A stretch of DNA of 64,000 bases from Actinomycetes bacterium (GTDB lineage: Bacteria > Actinomycetota > Actinomycetes > Propionibacteriales > Propionibacteriaceae). Both the position numbers and the translations under genes were made by a program. The stretch is taken from assembly GCA_023442485.1 (NCBI GenBank), contig JAEZZG010000003.1, positions 1-64,000 of the forward strand. The letters are read 5' to 3'. Below, piece by piece: positions 45,989-55,326 of the stretch (positions are counted from its first letter, which is position 1; every line of letters starts with the position of its first letter). The notes under the pieces are model-generated. The model was not told where the DNA came from, ran no database searches, and saw only the letters and a list, made by a program, of their open reading frames with translations.

Positions 45989-47602
45989 TTACTTCGTCGT
46001 GCCAACGTTGGAGAAGTACAGACCAGTCACGGAGATCGGCTTGAAGTTGACTAGGGTCTGCCCATCCCACGCAGTTGGGGCCTTGCGATGGAACAGCGGG
46101 TAGAGCGGCAGTTCGTCGGCAACCAGGTCGAAGACCTCGTTCCACTTCTGCTGCTGCTCGTCAGCGGAGGTAGCGCGCAAAGCCTGGCTCATCAGCTCAG
46201 CACACTTGGTCTGGGACTCGCTGCCCTTCCAGTGCATACGGTCGTTGATCCAGGTCTCGCCGCCGTACCACCACGAAAGCAGCAAGTCAGCGTCGTTACC
46301 GAAGACCGACGGGTCACCAGGAGCGATGACGACGTCGTAAGCCTCGGGCTTGCCGTCGATGGTGTTGTAGACGTCGGAGGACTTCTTCTGATCGAAGTGG
46401 ACCTTGATCCCAGCCGCTTCCAGGGATTCCTGGATGATCGGAGTGCAGTTCTTGACCCAGTCGTGGTCGGTGCACAGCAGACGCATTTCCTTCAGACCAG
46501 TCTCAGCGAACAAAGACTTTGCCTTTTCAACGTCATGCTTGTATTGGGTAGCGGCTTCGTGGTAGTTCGGATGTTCCTTCTGCAGGAAGGAGGTCGACGG
46601 AGTAGCCAAGCCGGACAAACCGGTGTTGACGACCTTCTCCATGTCGATCGCGTACATGAAGGCCTGACGGTTCTTCTTGTCAGCGAACGGGTTACCAGAG
46701 GTGTGGTTGAACATGGCGAAGAGGAGACCGAAGCCCTGAACTGCCTCAACCTGAGCCGAAGCCTTGAGGGTGTCGATGGACAAGGTCGGAACCGCGTCGA
46801 TCGCCTGGACGTCCTTGGAGGTCAGCGAGTTGGAGCGGGTAGAAGCATCCGGGAGGATCTTCCATTCCATGTTCTTGGCCTTTGCCGGGCGCGGACCGTT
46901 GTAGTCATCGAAGCGCTCGAAGCGGACAACCTTTGAGGTACCACCGTTGTCGGTCATCTTGTACGGGCCAGAACCAACCGGCATAGCGTCGAACTGCTTG
47001 GCGTCTGCCTCGACGACCTTCTTGGGGACGATCTTGACGCAGGCGAGGCGGTCAGCGAACACTGCGCACGGGAAGTCCATGTTGAAGGTGACGGTGCTGT
47101 CGTCCTTCTTCTCAACGGACTTGATGAAGGAGACGAACTGGCGGTACAGGGACTTGTTGGCCGGATCGAGAACGCGCTGGAAGGAGAAGACGACGTCGTC
47201 AGCGGTGACGGGGTCGCCGTTGTGGAACTTGGCGCCTTCGCGAATCTTGACGTCAACGGAGTTACCCGAGGGGATACCCGGAAGCTCAGTTGCCAGCGCC
47301 GCGTAGACCTTACCTTGGGCCGGATCGAGTTCGGTCAGGCCCTCGAGGGTGTGCCAGTTAGCTGCAATGGTCAGGGCAGCGGTGGTGGTCATCGGGTCGT
47401 AGCCGTTGGTACCCAGCTCGTAGGAGATACCGCCGGTGATGGTGCCGTCCGTCTTCTCAGTAGCGTTGTTGGACGATCCAGAGCCACCGCCCATGTTCGG
47501 GTTATCTTTCTTGGAGCAGGCATTCATCGTGGCGACGATACCCATTGCGCCAGCTAAGCCGAGGAATGCCCGGCGAGAAGTGTTGAAATCAAATGCGCTC
47601 AT
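45989..47602 (-). CDS. siaE: Sialic-acid-binding lipoprotein of the ABC transporter (SBP family 5)
   Basis: 537 residues. The signal peptide has a twin-Arg motif (TSRRAFLGLAG, residues 8-18) and then a lipobox ending at Cys in ATMNACSK near residue 29, so it is probably exported by Tat and lipid-anchored. A Gly/Ser/Asn linker follows, then a family 5 solute-binding domain (GAKFHNGDPVTADDVVFSF near 120; VGSGPYKMT near 205). Position before siaFGI and nanAE makes it the N-acetylneuraminate receptor; a peptide or other sugar is possible. A FadR-type box lies 64 bp before the ATG. Confidence 0.87.
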   Translation of the reverse strand: MSAFDFNTSRRAFLGLAGAMGIVATMNACSKKDNPNMGGGSGSSNNATEKTDGTITGGISYELGTNGYDPMTTTAALTIAANWHTLEGLTELDPAQGKVYAALATELPGIPSGNSVDVKIREGAKFHNGDPVTADDVVFSFQRVLDPANKSLYRQFVSFIKSVEKKDDSTVTFNMDFPCAVFADRLACVKIVPKKVVEADAKQFDAMPVGSGPYKMTDNGGTSKVVRFERFDDYNGPRPAKAKNMEWKILPDASTRSNSLTSKDVQAIDAVPTLSIDTLKASAQVEAVQGFGLLFAMFNHTSGNPFADKKNRQAFMYAIDMEKVVNTGLSGLATPSTSFLQKEHPNYHEAATQYKHDVEKAKSLFAETGLKEMRLLCTDHDWVKNCTPIIQESLEAAGIKVHFDQKKSSDVYNTIDGKPEAYDVVIAPGDPSVFGNDADLLLSWWYGGETWINDRMHWKGSESQTKCAELMSQALRATSADEQQQKWNEVFDLVADELPLYPLFHRKAPTAWDGQTLVNFKPISVTGLYFSNVGTTK

Positions 47603-47665
47603 CTAGTCGCACCTTTCTTGGGAAAAGCCAACGAGTAGAACTGCGTCGGCACTGACGGTAGTCCT

Positions 47666-47676
47666 TTGTGTAACAA
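47666..47676. promoter_or_regulatory. FadR/GntR-type operator candidate before siaE
   Basis: TTGTGTAACAA fits TNGT-N3-ACNA, the consensus core of FadR-subfamily regulators, and lies in the flanking near-palindrome CCTT..AAGG. A ten-of-eleven match (TTGTCGGACGT) lies at 47937-47947. The divergent FCD regulator is the likely binder. Confidence 0.5.
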
Positions 47677-48265
47677 GGCTAACGATCCGAAATCAGACTC
47701 ACGCGGATCTGGTTGAACTTGCCCCCTATTGTTGCGCATCCGTTGTAGACACCCTCGGTTGTACACATCTGCGCATCATTGACGGAACAGACCTGAACCA
47801 GTGACGCGGGAACCGACTCCCCGTGGGTTTGTGCCAGCTTCGACACCCCCGTTAAGTGCCCGGGACCCGTGGGGAACCTGGTGCTTGATCGCCTCTGATC
47901 TTGCACTGAAAAGATGGAGTCAACTTTTCACCAGGATTGTCGGACGTCTGATATTCAAGACTAACTTGATCGTATCTAAGGGGTTTTACAGAGTCAACAA
48001 GGTTAGACAATTGCGACCGGTTCGTGATAAACACCCATGACTAGGCAAAACACCGGTTTGCTCACGGGGATTGGGAACGAGACACATGGATGAATCCGGA
48101 CGGCCTGGGATTAAAACACCCTACTCAGCGGAATCGTCTGATGACCTACCTCTCCATCATCGGCTATGATTCAGACTCCAAGACCGCTGATCGGACGCTC
48201 ATTGATGCGCCCAAGATGCGCCCATCAAGGAAGACGCCCCTTTCGCTACGGCAGGAAGCACTACC
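47677..48265. other. Intergenic region between siaE and the regulator gene
   Basis: About 590 bp without a supported gene. It holds the second, weaker FadR-like box and presumably the siaE promoter. Open frames here have no ribosome sites. Confidence 0.4.
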
Positions 48266-48412
48266 CTAACCGTCAGACCACCGGGGTTGGGAGTGCCCTA
48301 ACCGTCGGGTGGGTGTACCACTGGGGCATCCTAGCCGTCGGGTGGGTGTACCGCTGGGGCATCCTAGCCGTCGGGTCGCCAAGCCACGGGAGCGCCCAGC
48401 CGTCAGGGCTTG
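48266..48412. repeat. 33-bp intergenic tandem repeat, array 2
   Basis: Units start at 48266, 48298, 48331, 48364 and 48397 (last partial). The two middle units are almost identical (CTA[A/G]CCGTCGGGTGGG, then TGTACC[A/G]CTGGGGCATC). The outer ones are degenerate but keep CTA[A/G]CCGTC. The array ends about 50 bases before the regulator gene. 33 bases keep an open frame through the array, but no start supports translation. Confidence 0.8.
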
Positions 48413-48459
48413 AAAGTGTTCCGCATTGCCACACAAGCGGTCCTCAAAGGAGTGATGAT

Positions 48460-49143
48460 ATGGAGTCTGGTCGCACCTCAGTCTCGACGACCGCTGATGC
48501 CATCATGGATTACATCCGGACGAATCGACTCAACTGCGGCGATCCCCTTCCCACCGAGATGCAGTTGTGTGCCGAACTCAAGGTTTCCCGCTCATCAGTG
48601 CGCGAAGCAATGCGTCTGCTGTCTTCCCTAGACATCGTCGAGGTGCGCCACGGCTATGGCACCTATGTCGGAGCCATGTCTTTGGCTCCACTGATCAACG
48701 GGATGATCTTTAGGATCGTCCTTGGCACCGAACGCTCACATGAGTCCTTGCGGAACGTCGTCAACACCCGGATTGCTTTGGATATTCATCTCACCGACGA
48801 GTTGATCACCATCCACCAAGGCAAGGAGCACGACGAACTCTATGCCCTGGTTGATCAAATGCAGGAGCAGTTTGAGAAGGGCGAGAGTTTCGCGGAACAA
48901 GATTTCACCTTTCACTCCCTGCTGTTGAAAGACATCTCCAACGAGCTCATTTCGGAGCTGGCAACAGCCTTCTGGGAGATCCACACCCGAGTAGTTCCGA
49001 TGTTGGGGTTATCGAATCAGGGCGATCTCCAGGAGACAGTCGATGCACACCGCGACATCGTCAAGGCTTTGGAAGAAGGGGATCGCGAAGGATACCTGAG
49101 CGCGGTACACCGCCACTATCAGCCGTTACTACGCAATATCTAG
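48460..49143 (+). CDS. nanR: GntR-family regulator with FCD domain, probable sialic-acid regulator
   Basis: 227 residues. Winged-helix domain at residues 5-70 (GDPLPTEMQLCAELKVSRSS, VREAMRLLSSL), then an all-helical FCD ligand domain with metal-type residues in FTFHSLL and DAHRDIVKALEEGD. ATG 48460 follows AAGGAG; the open frame extends upstream through the tandem repeat but without support. It is divergent from siaE, which carries a FadR-type box, so it probably represses the sia-nan genes until sialic acid or a breakdown product binds. The symbol rests on context. Confidence 0.82.
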   Translation: MESGRTSVSTTADAIMDYIRTNRLNCGDPLPTEMQLCAELKVSRSSVREAMRLLSSLDIVEVRHGYGTYVGAMSLAPLINGMIFRIVLGTERSHESLRNVVNTRIALDIHLTDELITIHQGKEHDELYALVDQMQEQFEKGESFAEQDFTFHSLLLKDISNELISELATAFWEIHTRVVPMLGLSNQGDLQETVDAHRDIVKALEEGDREGYLSAVHRHYQPLLRNI

Positions 49144-49251
49144 TCGGCTGTGCAGAGCCCCGCCTGTTAGTGTTGCAGGGAGCGTGCCTAACATCCCTGG
49201 ATTGAGACACGCCCATCTTCCCGGTAGCCGGGCTCGGAAAATCGAGTGGAT

Positions 49252-50028
49252 TCAGCGAGACTGGCTAAGCTGCCAGAGTTCACGGTAACGGTCGGCATAG
49301 GCCAACTTCGAGGCAGCCGCCTCATCTACCAAGATGGTGACATCCGGGTGCCATTGCAGAGCCGAACCGGTGCACATCGCCGTCACCGGGCCTTCGACGA
49401 TCCCTTGAATCGCATCAGCCTTGTTCTCACCCGTCGCGATCAGCACGGCAGAGCGTGACTTCAAGATGGTGGCTACGCCTTGGGTCAGCGCAAACCGTGG
49501 AACCTGGGATTCGTCTCCGTCGAAGAAACGGGCGTTGTCGGAGATCGTCTGATGGATCAAGGTCTCAACATGAGTTAGCCCGCCCAGAGATGCACCCGGC
49601 TCGTTGAATGCGATGTGTCCGTCAACACCTACGCCGAGAATCTGGAGATCGATCCCGCCTGCCTCTGCGATCTGGGCTTCATAGCGGGCGCAGGCTTCGT
49701 CAAGGTCTTCAGCGTTACCGTCTGGGCCGAAAACATTGGCGGTGTCAATGTCGGTCACCTTGACCAAGTAGGTTTCGATGAAGTTGCGATAGCGTTGCGG
49801 ATGATTCACATCGATGCCGACATATTCGTCGAGCTGGAAGGCCTTGGCTTTGGCAAGCGACAACTGGCCTGCCTGGACGCGAACGGCGAGTTCAGAGTAG
49901 ATATCAAGCGGGGATGAACCGGTGGCTACCCCAAGGACGGCATCGGGTTTACGCCGATAGAGAGCAACGATCTGATCGGCGGCGATGGCGGCGAGTTTCT
50001 TCGGATCCGAATCAATGATGACCCGCAT
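49252..50028 (-). CDS. nagB: Glucosamine-6-phosphate deaminase
   Basis: 258 residues, normal length. GVATGSSPLDIY near residue 35, the active-site Asp in FQLDEYVG near 68, and LGVGVDGHIAFNEPG near 130 are diagnostic. It turns glucosamine-6-P into fructose-6-P and ammonia, the end of the sialic-acid and GlcNAc route. ATG 50028 has GAGAGG upstream; the in-frame ATG 50073 does not. It follows nagA by 82 bp on the same strand and is convergent with nanR. Confidence 0.95.
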   Translation of the reverse strand: MRVIIDSDPKKLAAIAADQIVALYRRKPDAVLGVATGSSPLDIYSELAVRVQAGQLSLAKAKAFQLDEYVGIDVNHPQRYRNFIETYLVKVTDIDTANVFGPDGNAEDLDEACARYEAQIAEAGGIDLQILGVGVDGHIAFNEPGASLGGLTHVETLIHQTISDNARFFDGDESQVPRFALTQGVATILKSRSAVLIATGENKADAIQGIVEGPVTAMCTGSALQWHPDVTILVDEAAASKLAYADRYRELWQLSQSR

Positions 50029-50110
50029 GGTCAATCCTCTCGTGTAGTCGTTCTGGTGTTGATGGTTGTGCAAGGAGATTGGGGGAAGTCATGTCGAGGT
50101 GAGGTGACGA

Positions 50111-51310
50111 TCAAAGAGAATCACTCCAGACTGGGACGGTATCGCCTCGATATACCACCATCTTCACCTCAAGGTCCAAGTCCAAGGCGACGATATCTGC
50201 GCGGGTACCAACGCGCAGACTCCCAATATCCGTCCGCCCCAGCACCTGGGCGGGGCGACTGGTGGCGGCCCGCAAGGCTGAGCCCACATCCACACCGGCC
50301 TGCCGGACACAGAACTGAATCGCCCGATCCAAGGTCAAGGTTGATCCTGCGATCGCCCCACCCTCGACCAGCCGGGCCACCCCGTCCTTGACTTCAACAG
50401 CCAGAGGACCAAGCAGGTAGTTTCCGTCGGCGTAGCCAGCAGCCGCCATCGCGTCCGTGACCAGCACCACATCAGGGGCTTTGCGCTCGAAGATGTCGTG
50501 GACGACACCGGCATGGAGATGGACGCCGTCTGTGATGAGTTCGACGACGGCGTCATCGGAGTTAAGAAAAGCGATCACGGGGCCCGGCGCCCGGTGATGG
50601 ATTGAGGGCATCGCGTTGAATAGGTGGGTCGCGACATTGGCGCCTTGGGCGATGGCATCCATGGTTTGCTCATAGGTTGCGTCGGTGTGACCGGGGGCCG
50701 CGATGATACCGCGTGAGACGAGGTCGGCGACGGCTTCGATACCGTGCTCGCGCTCTACGGCGAGGGTCGCCATGACGATGGTGTTGCCGGAGGCATCCAC
50801 GAGACGGGCGATATCTTCGGGAAGCGGATCACGCAGCAGATCCTCTTGATGGGCGCCCTTGTGCAAATGGGATAGCCACGGCCCTTCGAGATGGATGCCG
50901 ACTAACTCCCCGGCCTCGACGAGGGGCCGCAAGGCCCGCACCTGGGCGTCAAGATTGTCAATGGAGTCGGTGACTAGAGAGGCCACCATCGAGGTGGTGC
51001 CGTGGGAGCGGTGGACGCCCAGGACGCGGCGGGCGGCGTCGGCGCCTTCAGTGAAGGCCGCGCCTGCACCGCCATGGCTGTGCTGGTCGACGAATCCGGG
51101 GCAGGCGATGTGGTCGAGGAGGTAGTGGTTGACGCGGCCGCCGCCAGCCGCCGTCGAGGCCTCGGTCGCGCCACACTGGGCTTCGGCCGGAATATCCTCT
51201 GGGCTCCATTGCCCAATATCGGTGATGATGCCGTCCTCCCATTGAACCCAGCCGTGGTCAACGAACTCATCCCCGGTGAAAATGCGGGCGGCATAGATGC
51301 GCTGTCTCAT
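50111..51310 (-). CDS. nagA: N-acetylglucosamine-6-phosphate deacetylase
   Basis: 399 residues of the amidohydrolase fold. Metal and catalytic residues are seen in PGFVDQHSHGG near residue 75, GIHLEGPWL near 147, APGHTDATY near 215, THLFNAMPSIHHRAPG near 235 and LVTDAMAAAG near 295. The first motif is HSH rather than the usual HGH. It deacetylates GlcNAc-6-P to glucosamine-6-P. It starts an operon with nagB; ATG 51310 follows AGGGGA. Confidence 0.94.
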   Translation of the reverse strand: MRQRIYAARIFTGDEFVDHGWVQWEDGIITDIGQWSPEDIPAEAQCGATEASTAAGGGRVNHYLLDHIACPGFVDQHSHGGAGAAFTEGADAARRVLGVHRSHGTTSMVASLVTDSIDNLDAQVRALRPLVEAGELVGIHLEGPWLSHLHKGAHQEDLLRDPLPEDIARLVDASGNTIVMATLAVEREHGIEAVADLVSRGIIAAPGHTDATYEQTMDAIAQGANVATHLFNAMPSIHHRAPGPVIAFLNSDDAVVELITDGVHLHAGVVHDIFERKAPDVVLVTDAMAAAGYADGNYLLGPLAVEVKDGVARLVEGGAIAGSTLTLDRAIQFCVRQAGVDVGSALRAATSRPAQVLGRTDIGSLRVGTRADIVALDLDLEVKMVVYRGDTVPVWSDSL

Positions 51311-51401
51311 CTGTTCCCCTAGATGTCTGACGTCTTACCGAAAGCCTACGCGAAGGACGCGGGCTCCGAGAAGGAATACTCAGTTTTGACTGCACACACG
51401 T

Positions 51402-51413
51402 TAGACTGGAGCA
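51402..51413 (+). promoter_or_regulatory. -10 element for greA, leaderless type
   Basis: TAGACT ends six bases before ATG 51414. The GGAG in the gap is too close to act as a ribosome site. Confidence 0.5.
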
Positions 51414-51917
51414 ATGTCGGAAAACACTGATCAGACCATTTGGCTCACCCAAGACGCTTATGACGCCTTGGCTGAAGAATTGAGAGAGCTGAAAGAAGAA
51501 GGCAGGCCGGCTGTTACTGCCAAGATCGCCTCTGCTCGTGAAGAAGGCGACCTGTCGGAGAATGGCGGATACCACGCTGCCCGTGAAGAGCAAGGGCAGA
51601 TGGAAGGCCGCATTGCCCAGCTCGAACAGATGTTGCGCGTAGCCAAGGTGGGTGAACCCACTGAGGACGGGTCGGTTGCATCTCCGGGCAAGGTGATTAC
51701 GGTCGCATTCTTCGGTGACGAAGACGATACCGAGACCTTCCTGCTTGGGTCACGAGAAATGATGGGCCTTGACGATTCCCTCGACACCACTGTCTACTCT
51801 CCGCAGTCCCCGCTGGGCGCCTCGGTCAATGGGCACCGCATCGGCGATTCGGTCAGCTATGTTGCTCCAACGGGTAAGACGATTGAAGTGACGATCGTCG
51901 CAATCGAGGATCACTGA
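51414..51917 (+). CDS. greA: Transcription elongation factor GreA
   Basis: 167 residues. The N-terminal coiled coil has the tip acidic residues in SAREEGDLSENGGYHAAREE (residues 39-58), which enter the RNA polymerase channel; the C-terminal FKBP-like domain ends in YVAPTGKTIEVTIVAIE. It rescues backtracked polymerase by stimulating transcript cleavage. The leaderless-type start fits actinobacterial practice. It is convergent with the next gene with only 19 bp between the stops. Confidence 0.95.
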   Translation: MSENTDQTIWLTQDAYDALAEELRELKEEGRPAVTAKIASAREEGDLSENGGYHAAREEQGQMEGRIAQLEQMLRVAKVGEPTEDGSVASPGKVITVAFFGDEDDTETFLLGSREMMGLDDSLDTTVYSPQSPLGASVNGHRIGDSVSYVAPTGKTIEVTIVAIEDH

Positions 51918-51936
51918 CCGTTATTTAATGACGCTG

Positions 51937-53034
51937 CTAGGCCTCAACAGCCTCGCCAGCTTCACCCGTAGCGTCCGGCCCGGACGCACTTCCCGGCCCG
52001 GACGCATCATTCGACTCGCCAGCACTAGCAGACTCCCCCATACCACGCGGCTCACCCACACCACCGGCACCACTGGCACCACCAGACCCACCGGCACCAC
52101 CAGACCCACCGGCACCACTGGCACCACCAGGCTCACCTACACCATGCGGCTCACCCGTCCCGTCGTCAGCGGTGGAATCTTCCTGAGCCCGGACGGAGAC
52201 CTTCACCACTGCCATGAGCGCGGACAGATCTAGCCGAGCCGAACCGATCCCGACCACATATTCATCAAGAGTGCCCAGCCCGCCGCCTGGCCAAATGATG
52301 GTCGAAATCTGGCTAGTGGCCCGCACAGTGACGTCAGAGTCAGGTTTGATCACGATCCTGGCCGACCCAGATTCAACCCGCAGCGACGACCTTCCATGAT
52401 TCAGCCGCGCCTCCCAGCGGAAATCGGAGGCCTGCACCAGCCCCTCTTGAATCACGCCAACATCCTCACAGGATGCCTTACCCGCAGAGATGCGTAGCCT
52501 AGAGACCGTATTCACATTGTTGATGTGAACCGACGACACGGTGGCGTCCACACGAACCGGAATCTCGGGGTTGACGCGCACTTCCAAAACCTTGCCGAAA
52601 CCGAGATCAACGAGGTCAGCCGCCGTCTTGGGCAGATTGAGCGGGTTGAAAGACTTCAGTGACGGGCCGCTAGAGCGGTCAGCGACGATCTTGATGGTGT
52701 CGCCTTCGCGAGATTGGCTATAGTCACCGTCGATTTTGACGCTCGAGACGGACGAATCGCCGATGATCCGAACCCGGTTCCCAGCGCTGAGCACGACAAT
52801 CTCGCTGATCTTCGGTGAAGTCGTGAAACCAGTGACGGTCTCCTTGACGGTGTCGCCGATGTCATTGGCGACGTCTTGGGCTTTGCCTGCGAACCCATGC
52901 ATCTTCTCGCTAACCGAGTTGAACGTCTCCTTGGCCTGGCCAAAAAGTGATTCGGCTTGATCGAGAAGCCCACCTGCGAATTGGTCGAAAAGGGAGGTCT
53001 TTGGCGTGTTTGCGTTGTCGCGGGTCTCATCCAT
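51937..53034 (-). CDS. DUF4097-like beta-repeat protein with Gly/Ala/Ser tail
   Basis: 365 residues. Residues 15-70 are amphipathic helix (DQAESLFGQAKETFNSVSEK). Residues 75-290 form short beta repeats of the kind in DUF4097/putative adhesin proteins (VRIIGDSSVSSVKIDGDYSQ, LRVESGSARIVIK). Residues 300-365 are a low-complexity tail of GGASGAGG and GEP units. No signal peptide or membrane segment is visible, so a cytoplasmic or membrane-associated place is likely. The function is unknown. Confidence 0.7.
   Translation of the reverse strand: MDETRDNANTPKTSLFDQFAGGLLDQAESLFGQAKETFNSVSEKMHGFAGKAQDVANDIGDTVKETVTGFTTSPKISEIVVLSAGNRVRIIGDSSVSSVKIDGDYSQSREGDTIKIVADRSSGPSLKSFNPLNLPKTAADLVDLGFGKVLEVRVNPEIPVRVDATVSSVHINNVNTVSRLRISAGKASCEDVGVIQEGLVQASDFRWEARLNHGRSSLRVESGSARIVIKPDSDVTVRATSQISTIIWPGGGLGTLDEYVVGIGSARLDLSALMAVVKVSVRAQEDSTADDGTGEPHGVGEPGGASGAGGSGGAGGSGGASGAGGVGEPRGMGESASAGESNDASGPGSASGPDATGEAGEAVEA
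52057..52131. repeat. Short tandem repeats encoding the Gly/Ala/Ser tail
   Basis: Nine- and 18-base units of the form CACCGGCACCACCAGACC repeat here and encode the GGSGGA pattern of the overlapping minus-strand gene. Such units can vary in number by slippage. Confidence 0.65.
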
Positions 53035-53102
53035 GGTTTAAGCCTAGGCGCTCTCGGCAGGCTTTCCCAGACCTAGTAGACAAAAGCAGGTAGCGTTAGT
53101 CT

Positions 53103-54353
53103 GTGCGTCGTTTCGGTTCCATGCCAACCCAAGTGTGGGTGTTTTCCGTCATTGCCTTCATCGTCATGGTGGGTTTCGGTGTGGTCATCCCGGTGTTGCC
53201 TCTCTTCGCGAGGAGCTTCGGAGTATCTCAATTTGCCGTAGGCGCGGTGGTTTCCCTCTTCGCGCTGATGCGTCTGCTCTTTGCACCTGCAGTTCCCTTG
53301 ATCGGCAGGAAAGTGTCCTACTCGACCACCTTGTCCGCCGGCATCTTCATCGTTGCTGCCTCCTCGGCTGCCTGCGGAGCCGCAAATCACTACTGGCAGG
53401 TTCTCCTGATGCGCGGTCTCGGCGGGATCGGATCAGCGATGTTCTCCGTATCGGCCATGACGATCCTGATCGCCACTGTTGACGCGTCTCGCCTGGGAAG
53501 GGCTTCGGCGCTTTTCTCGGGCGGCTACCTCCTTGGCGGGATGACTGGACCTGCCATTGGCGGCATCTTCTCGCGAGTCAGCCTCGCTGCCCCATTCTTC
53601 TTCTATGCCGCGACCCTCGTCGGGGCTGGCCTAGTCGCGGTCTTCTTCATCAAGGAACCAATATCCCTGACCAGAATCCGCCAGACGAAACTCACCGAAG
53701 GCCCCACCGAAACCACCTCTGACGGCCGCGACGACACCACCTCTGACGGCCCCACTCCCATCACCGTCCCACTAACCCAAGCGATCAAGGACAGGCGCTA
53801 CCAGTCCGCCTGCTACACCAACTTCGCTAGCGGATGGCAATCCCAGGGCGTGAGATCACTCCTCGTCCCCACCTACGTCACTGCTGTCCTCGGGCTCGAA
53901 CCAGAGTTCACCGGTTATGCCATAGCGATAGCTGCTGTGGTTCAGGGATTGGTGATGTTGCCGGTCGGCACTGCGGTGGATCGAATCGGGCGCAAACCGA
54001 TGATGATTCTTGGCGCAGCCATCACCGCCACCGCATCGGCTGTCACTCCGTGGGCACCATCTTTCACCGTCTTGACCATTTTGCTGTGCATCTACGGAGT
54101 CGGCGCCACCATGCAGTCCACAGCACCTTCGGCCCTCGTCGGTGACGTCGTCGGCCACGGTGGCGGACAGGCGGTATCAGTCTTCCAACAAAGCGGCGAC
54201 GTCGGGGCAATCATCGGACCGCTCGTCGCCGGATGGATGGCTGACCGCTTTTCACTTCAGATGCCCTTCGTTTTCGGTAGTCTCTTGATGGCCGGGGCGA
54301 TCGTCTTGTCCGTGACGATGCCGCGTCGCGAATCGAAAAGACCAGCCGAATGA
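53103..54353 (+). CDS. MFS transporter
   Basis: 416 residues, about twelve membrane segments. Segment 1 is VFSVIAFIVMVGFGVVIPVLPLF, broken by the drug-type motif; the loop after segment 2 is PAVPLIGRKVSYS, and the equivalent in the second half is GTAVDRIGRKPMM. The central loop (residues 190-225) is Thr/Asp-rich with the repeat TTSDGRDDTTSDGP. GTG 53103 has TAGCGT six bases before it, the leaderless pattern; ATG 53121 is the alternative. Drug or metabolite efflux is likely; the substrate is unknown. Confidence 0.82.
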   Translation: MRRFGSMPTQVWVFSVIAFIVMVGFGVVIPVLPLFARSFGVSQFAVGAVVSLFALMRLLFAPAVPLIGRKVSYSTTLSAGIFIVAASSAACGAANHYWQVLLMRGLGGIGSAMFSVSAMTILIATVDASRLGRASALFSGGYLLGGMTGPAIGGIFSRVSLAAPFFFYAATLVGAGLVAVFFIKEPISLTRIRQTKLTEGPTETTSDGRDDTTSDGPTPITVPLTQAIKDRRYQSACYTNFASGWQSQGVRSLLVPTYVTAVLGLEPEFTGYAIAIAAVVQGLVMLPVGTAVDRIGRKPMMILGAAITATASAVTPWAPSFTVLTILLCIYGVGATMQSTAPSALVGDVVGHGGGQAVSVFQQSGDVGAIIGPLVAGWMADRFSLQMPFVFGSLLMAGAIVLSVTMPRRESKRPAE

Positions 54354-54531
54354 TCGCCGACAACAACCCCCGACCACAGTGCAACGACTTTGCGACAAAT
54401 ATGCAACACAACACGGGCGATCGGGCAGAGCCGGCGGCGACCGAGAATCCGGATAGACGGCTAGCGGCCCCGTCTAGTCAGACGATGAAACCGGCTCCGC
54501 ATAGACGAAATTAGACAGCTAAGAGGAGACC

Positions 54532-55206
54532 ATGTCCGCTCTAGAGCAGATCATTGACCCCGGCTGGGCAAAAGCCCTCTCCCCGGTCGCGGACACCTTG
54601 GAGAGGGTTAGGCAGTTCTTGAGGGCGGAGTTAGCTGCGGGACGAACCTTCTTACCGATGGGAGATGCGTTGTTGCGGGCCTTCACCTTGCCCTTTGACC
54701 AGGTGAAGGTGTTGATCGTCGGTCAAGACCCCTACCCCAATCCTTCCCACCCGGTAGGGCTGGCTTTCTCGGTCAACCGGGACGTGCGCCCCTTGCCGGG
54801 TTCGCTACGCAACATCTACGCCGAGCTCTACGATGATCTAGGGATCACCCCTGCTCAACACGGCGACTTGTCAAGTTGGTTCAGCCAAGGGGTGCTTCTG
54901 CTCAACAGGGTGTTGACCGTCGCGCCAGGTAAGCCGGGGTCCCATCGAGGTGTCGGATGGGAAGAGGTGACGGCCTGCGCTATTGAGGCTCTGGGCCGTC
55001 GGTCTCAACCACTGGTAGCCCTGCTCTGGGGTCGAGACGCCCGTCAGGCACGCTCTCTATTGCCGGCGTCGGTGCCGGTGATTGAGTCAGCTCACCCCTC
55101 CCCCTTGTCTGCCCGGCACGGCTTCTTCGGGTCGAGGCCGTTTTCGCGCACCAATGAGCTCCTGGTTCAGGCGGGGGCAGATCCGATTGATTGGACGGTG
55201 AGGTAG
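54532..55206 (+). CDS. ung: Uracil-DNA glycosylase family 1
   Basis: 224 residues. The water-activating motif [18 protein letters not shown] near residue 63 and the intercalation loop [13 protein letters not shown] near 184 are complete. It removes uracil from DNA. ATG 54532 follows AGAGGAG. A bulged hairpin at 55274-55315 beyond the stop may end transcription here and for the convergent small gene. Confidence 0.95.
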   Translation: MSALEQIIDPGWAKALSPVADTLERVRQFLRAELAAGRTFLPMGDALLRAFTLPFDQVKVLIVGQDPYPNPSHPVGLAFSVNRDVRPLPGSLRNIYAELYDDLGITPAQHGDLSSWFSQGVLLLNRVLTVAPGKPGSHRGVGWEEVTACAIEALGRRSQPLVALLWGRDARQARSLLPASVPVIESAHPSPLSARHGFFGSRPFSRTNELLVQAGADPIDWTVR

Positions 55207-55326
55207 CCGGTCGGCGGCTTCGACGCGCCATGAGTCGGTGAACGCGATCAGCCTTGTTTCACCGCTTAAAACGATTGGAGCGCGCGAGCCTCGACTCACA
55301 CGCTCCACAATCGTGAGGTGAGAGAA

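Noticed and set aside
48266..48412. CRISPR array
   Set aside because: Units are contiguous with no unique spacers of constant length and no cas genes are near.
48166..48459. N-terminal extension of the GntR regulator through the tandem repeat
   Set aside because: The frame is open only because the repeat length is a multiple of three; AAGGAG marks ATG 48460 and the winged-helix domain starts there.
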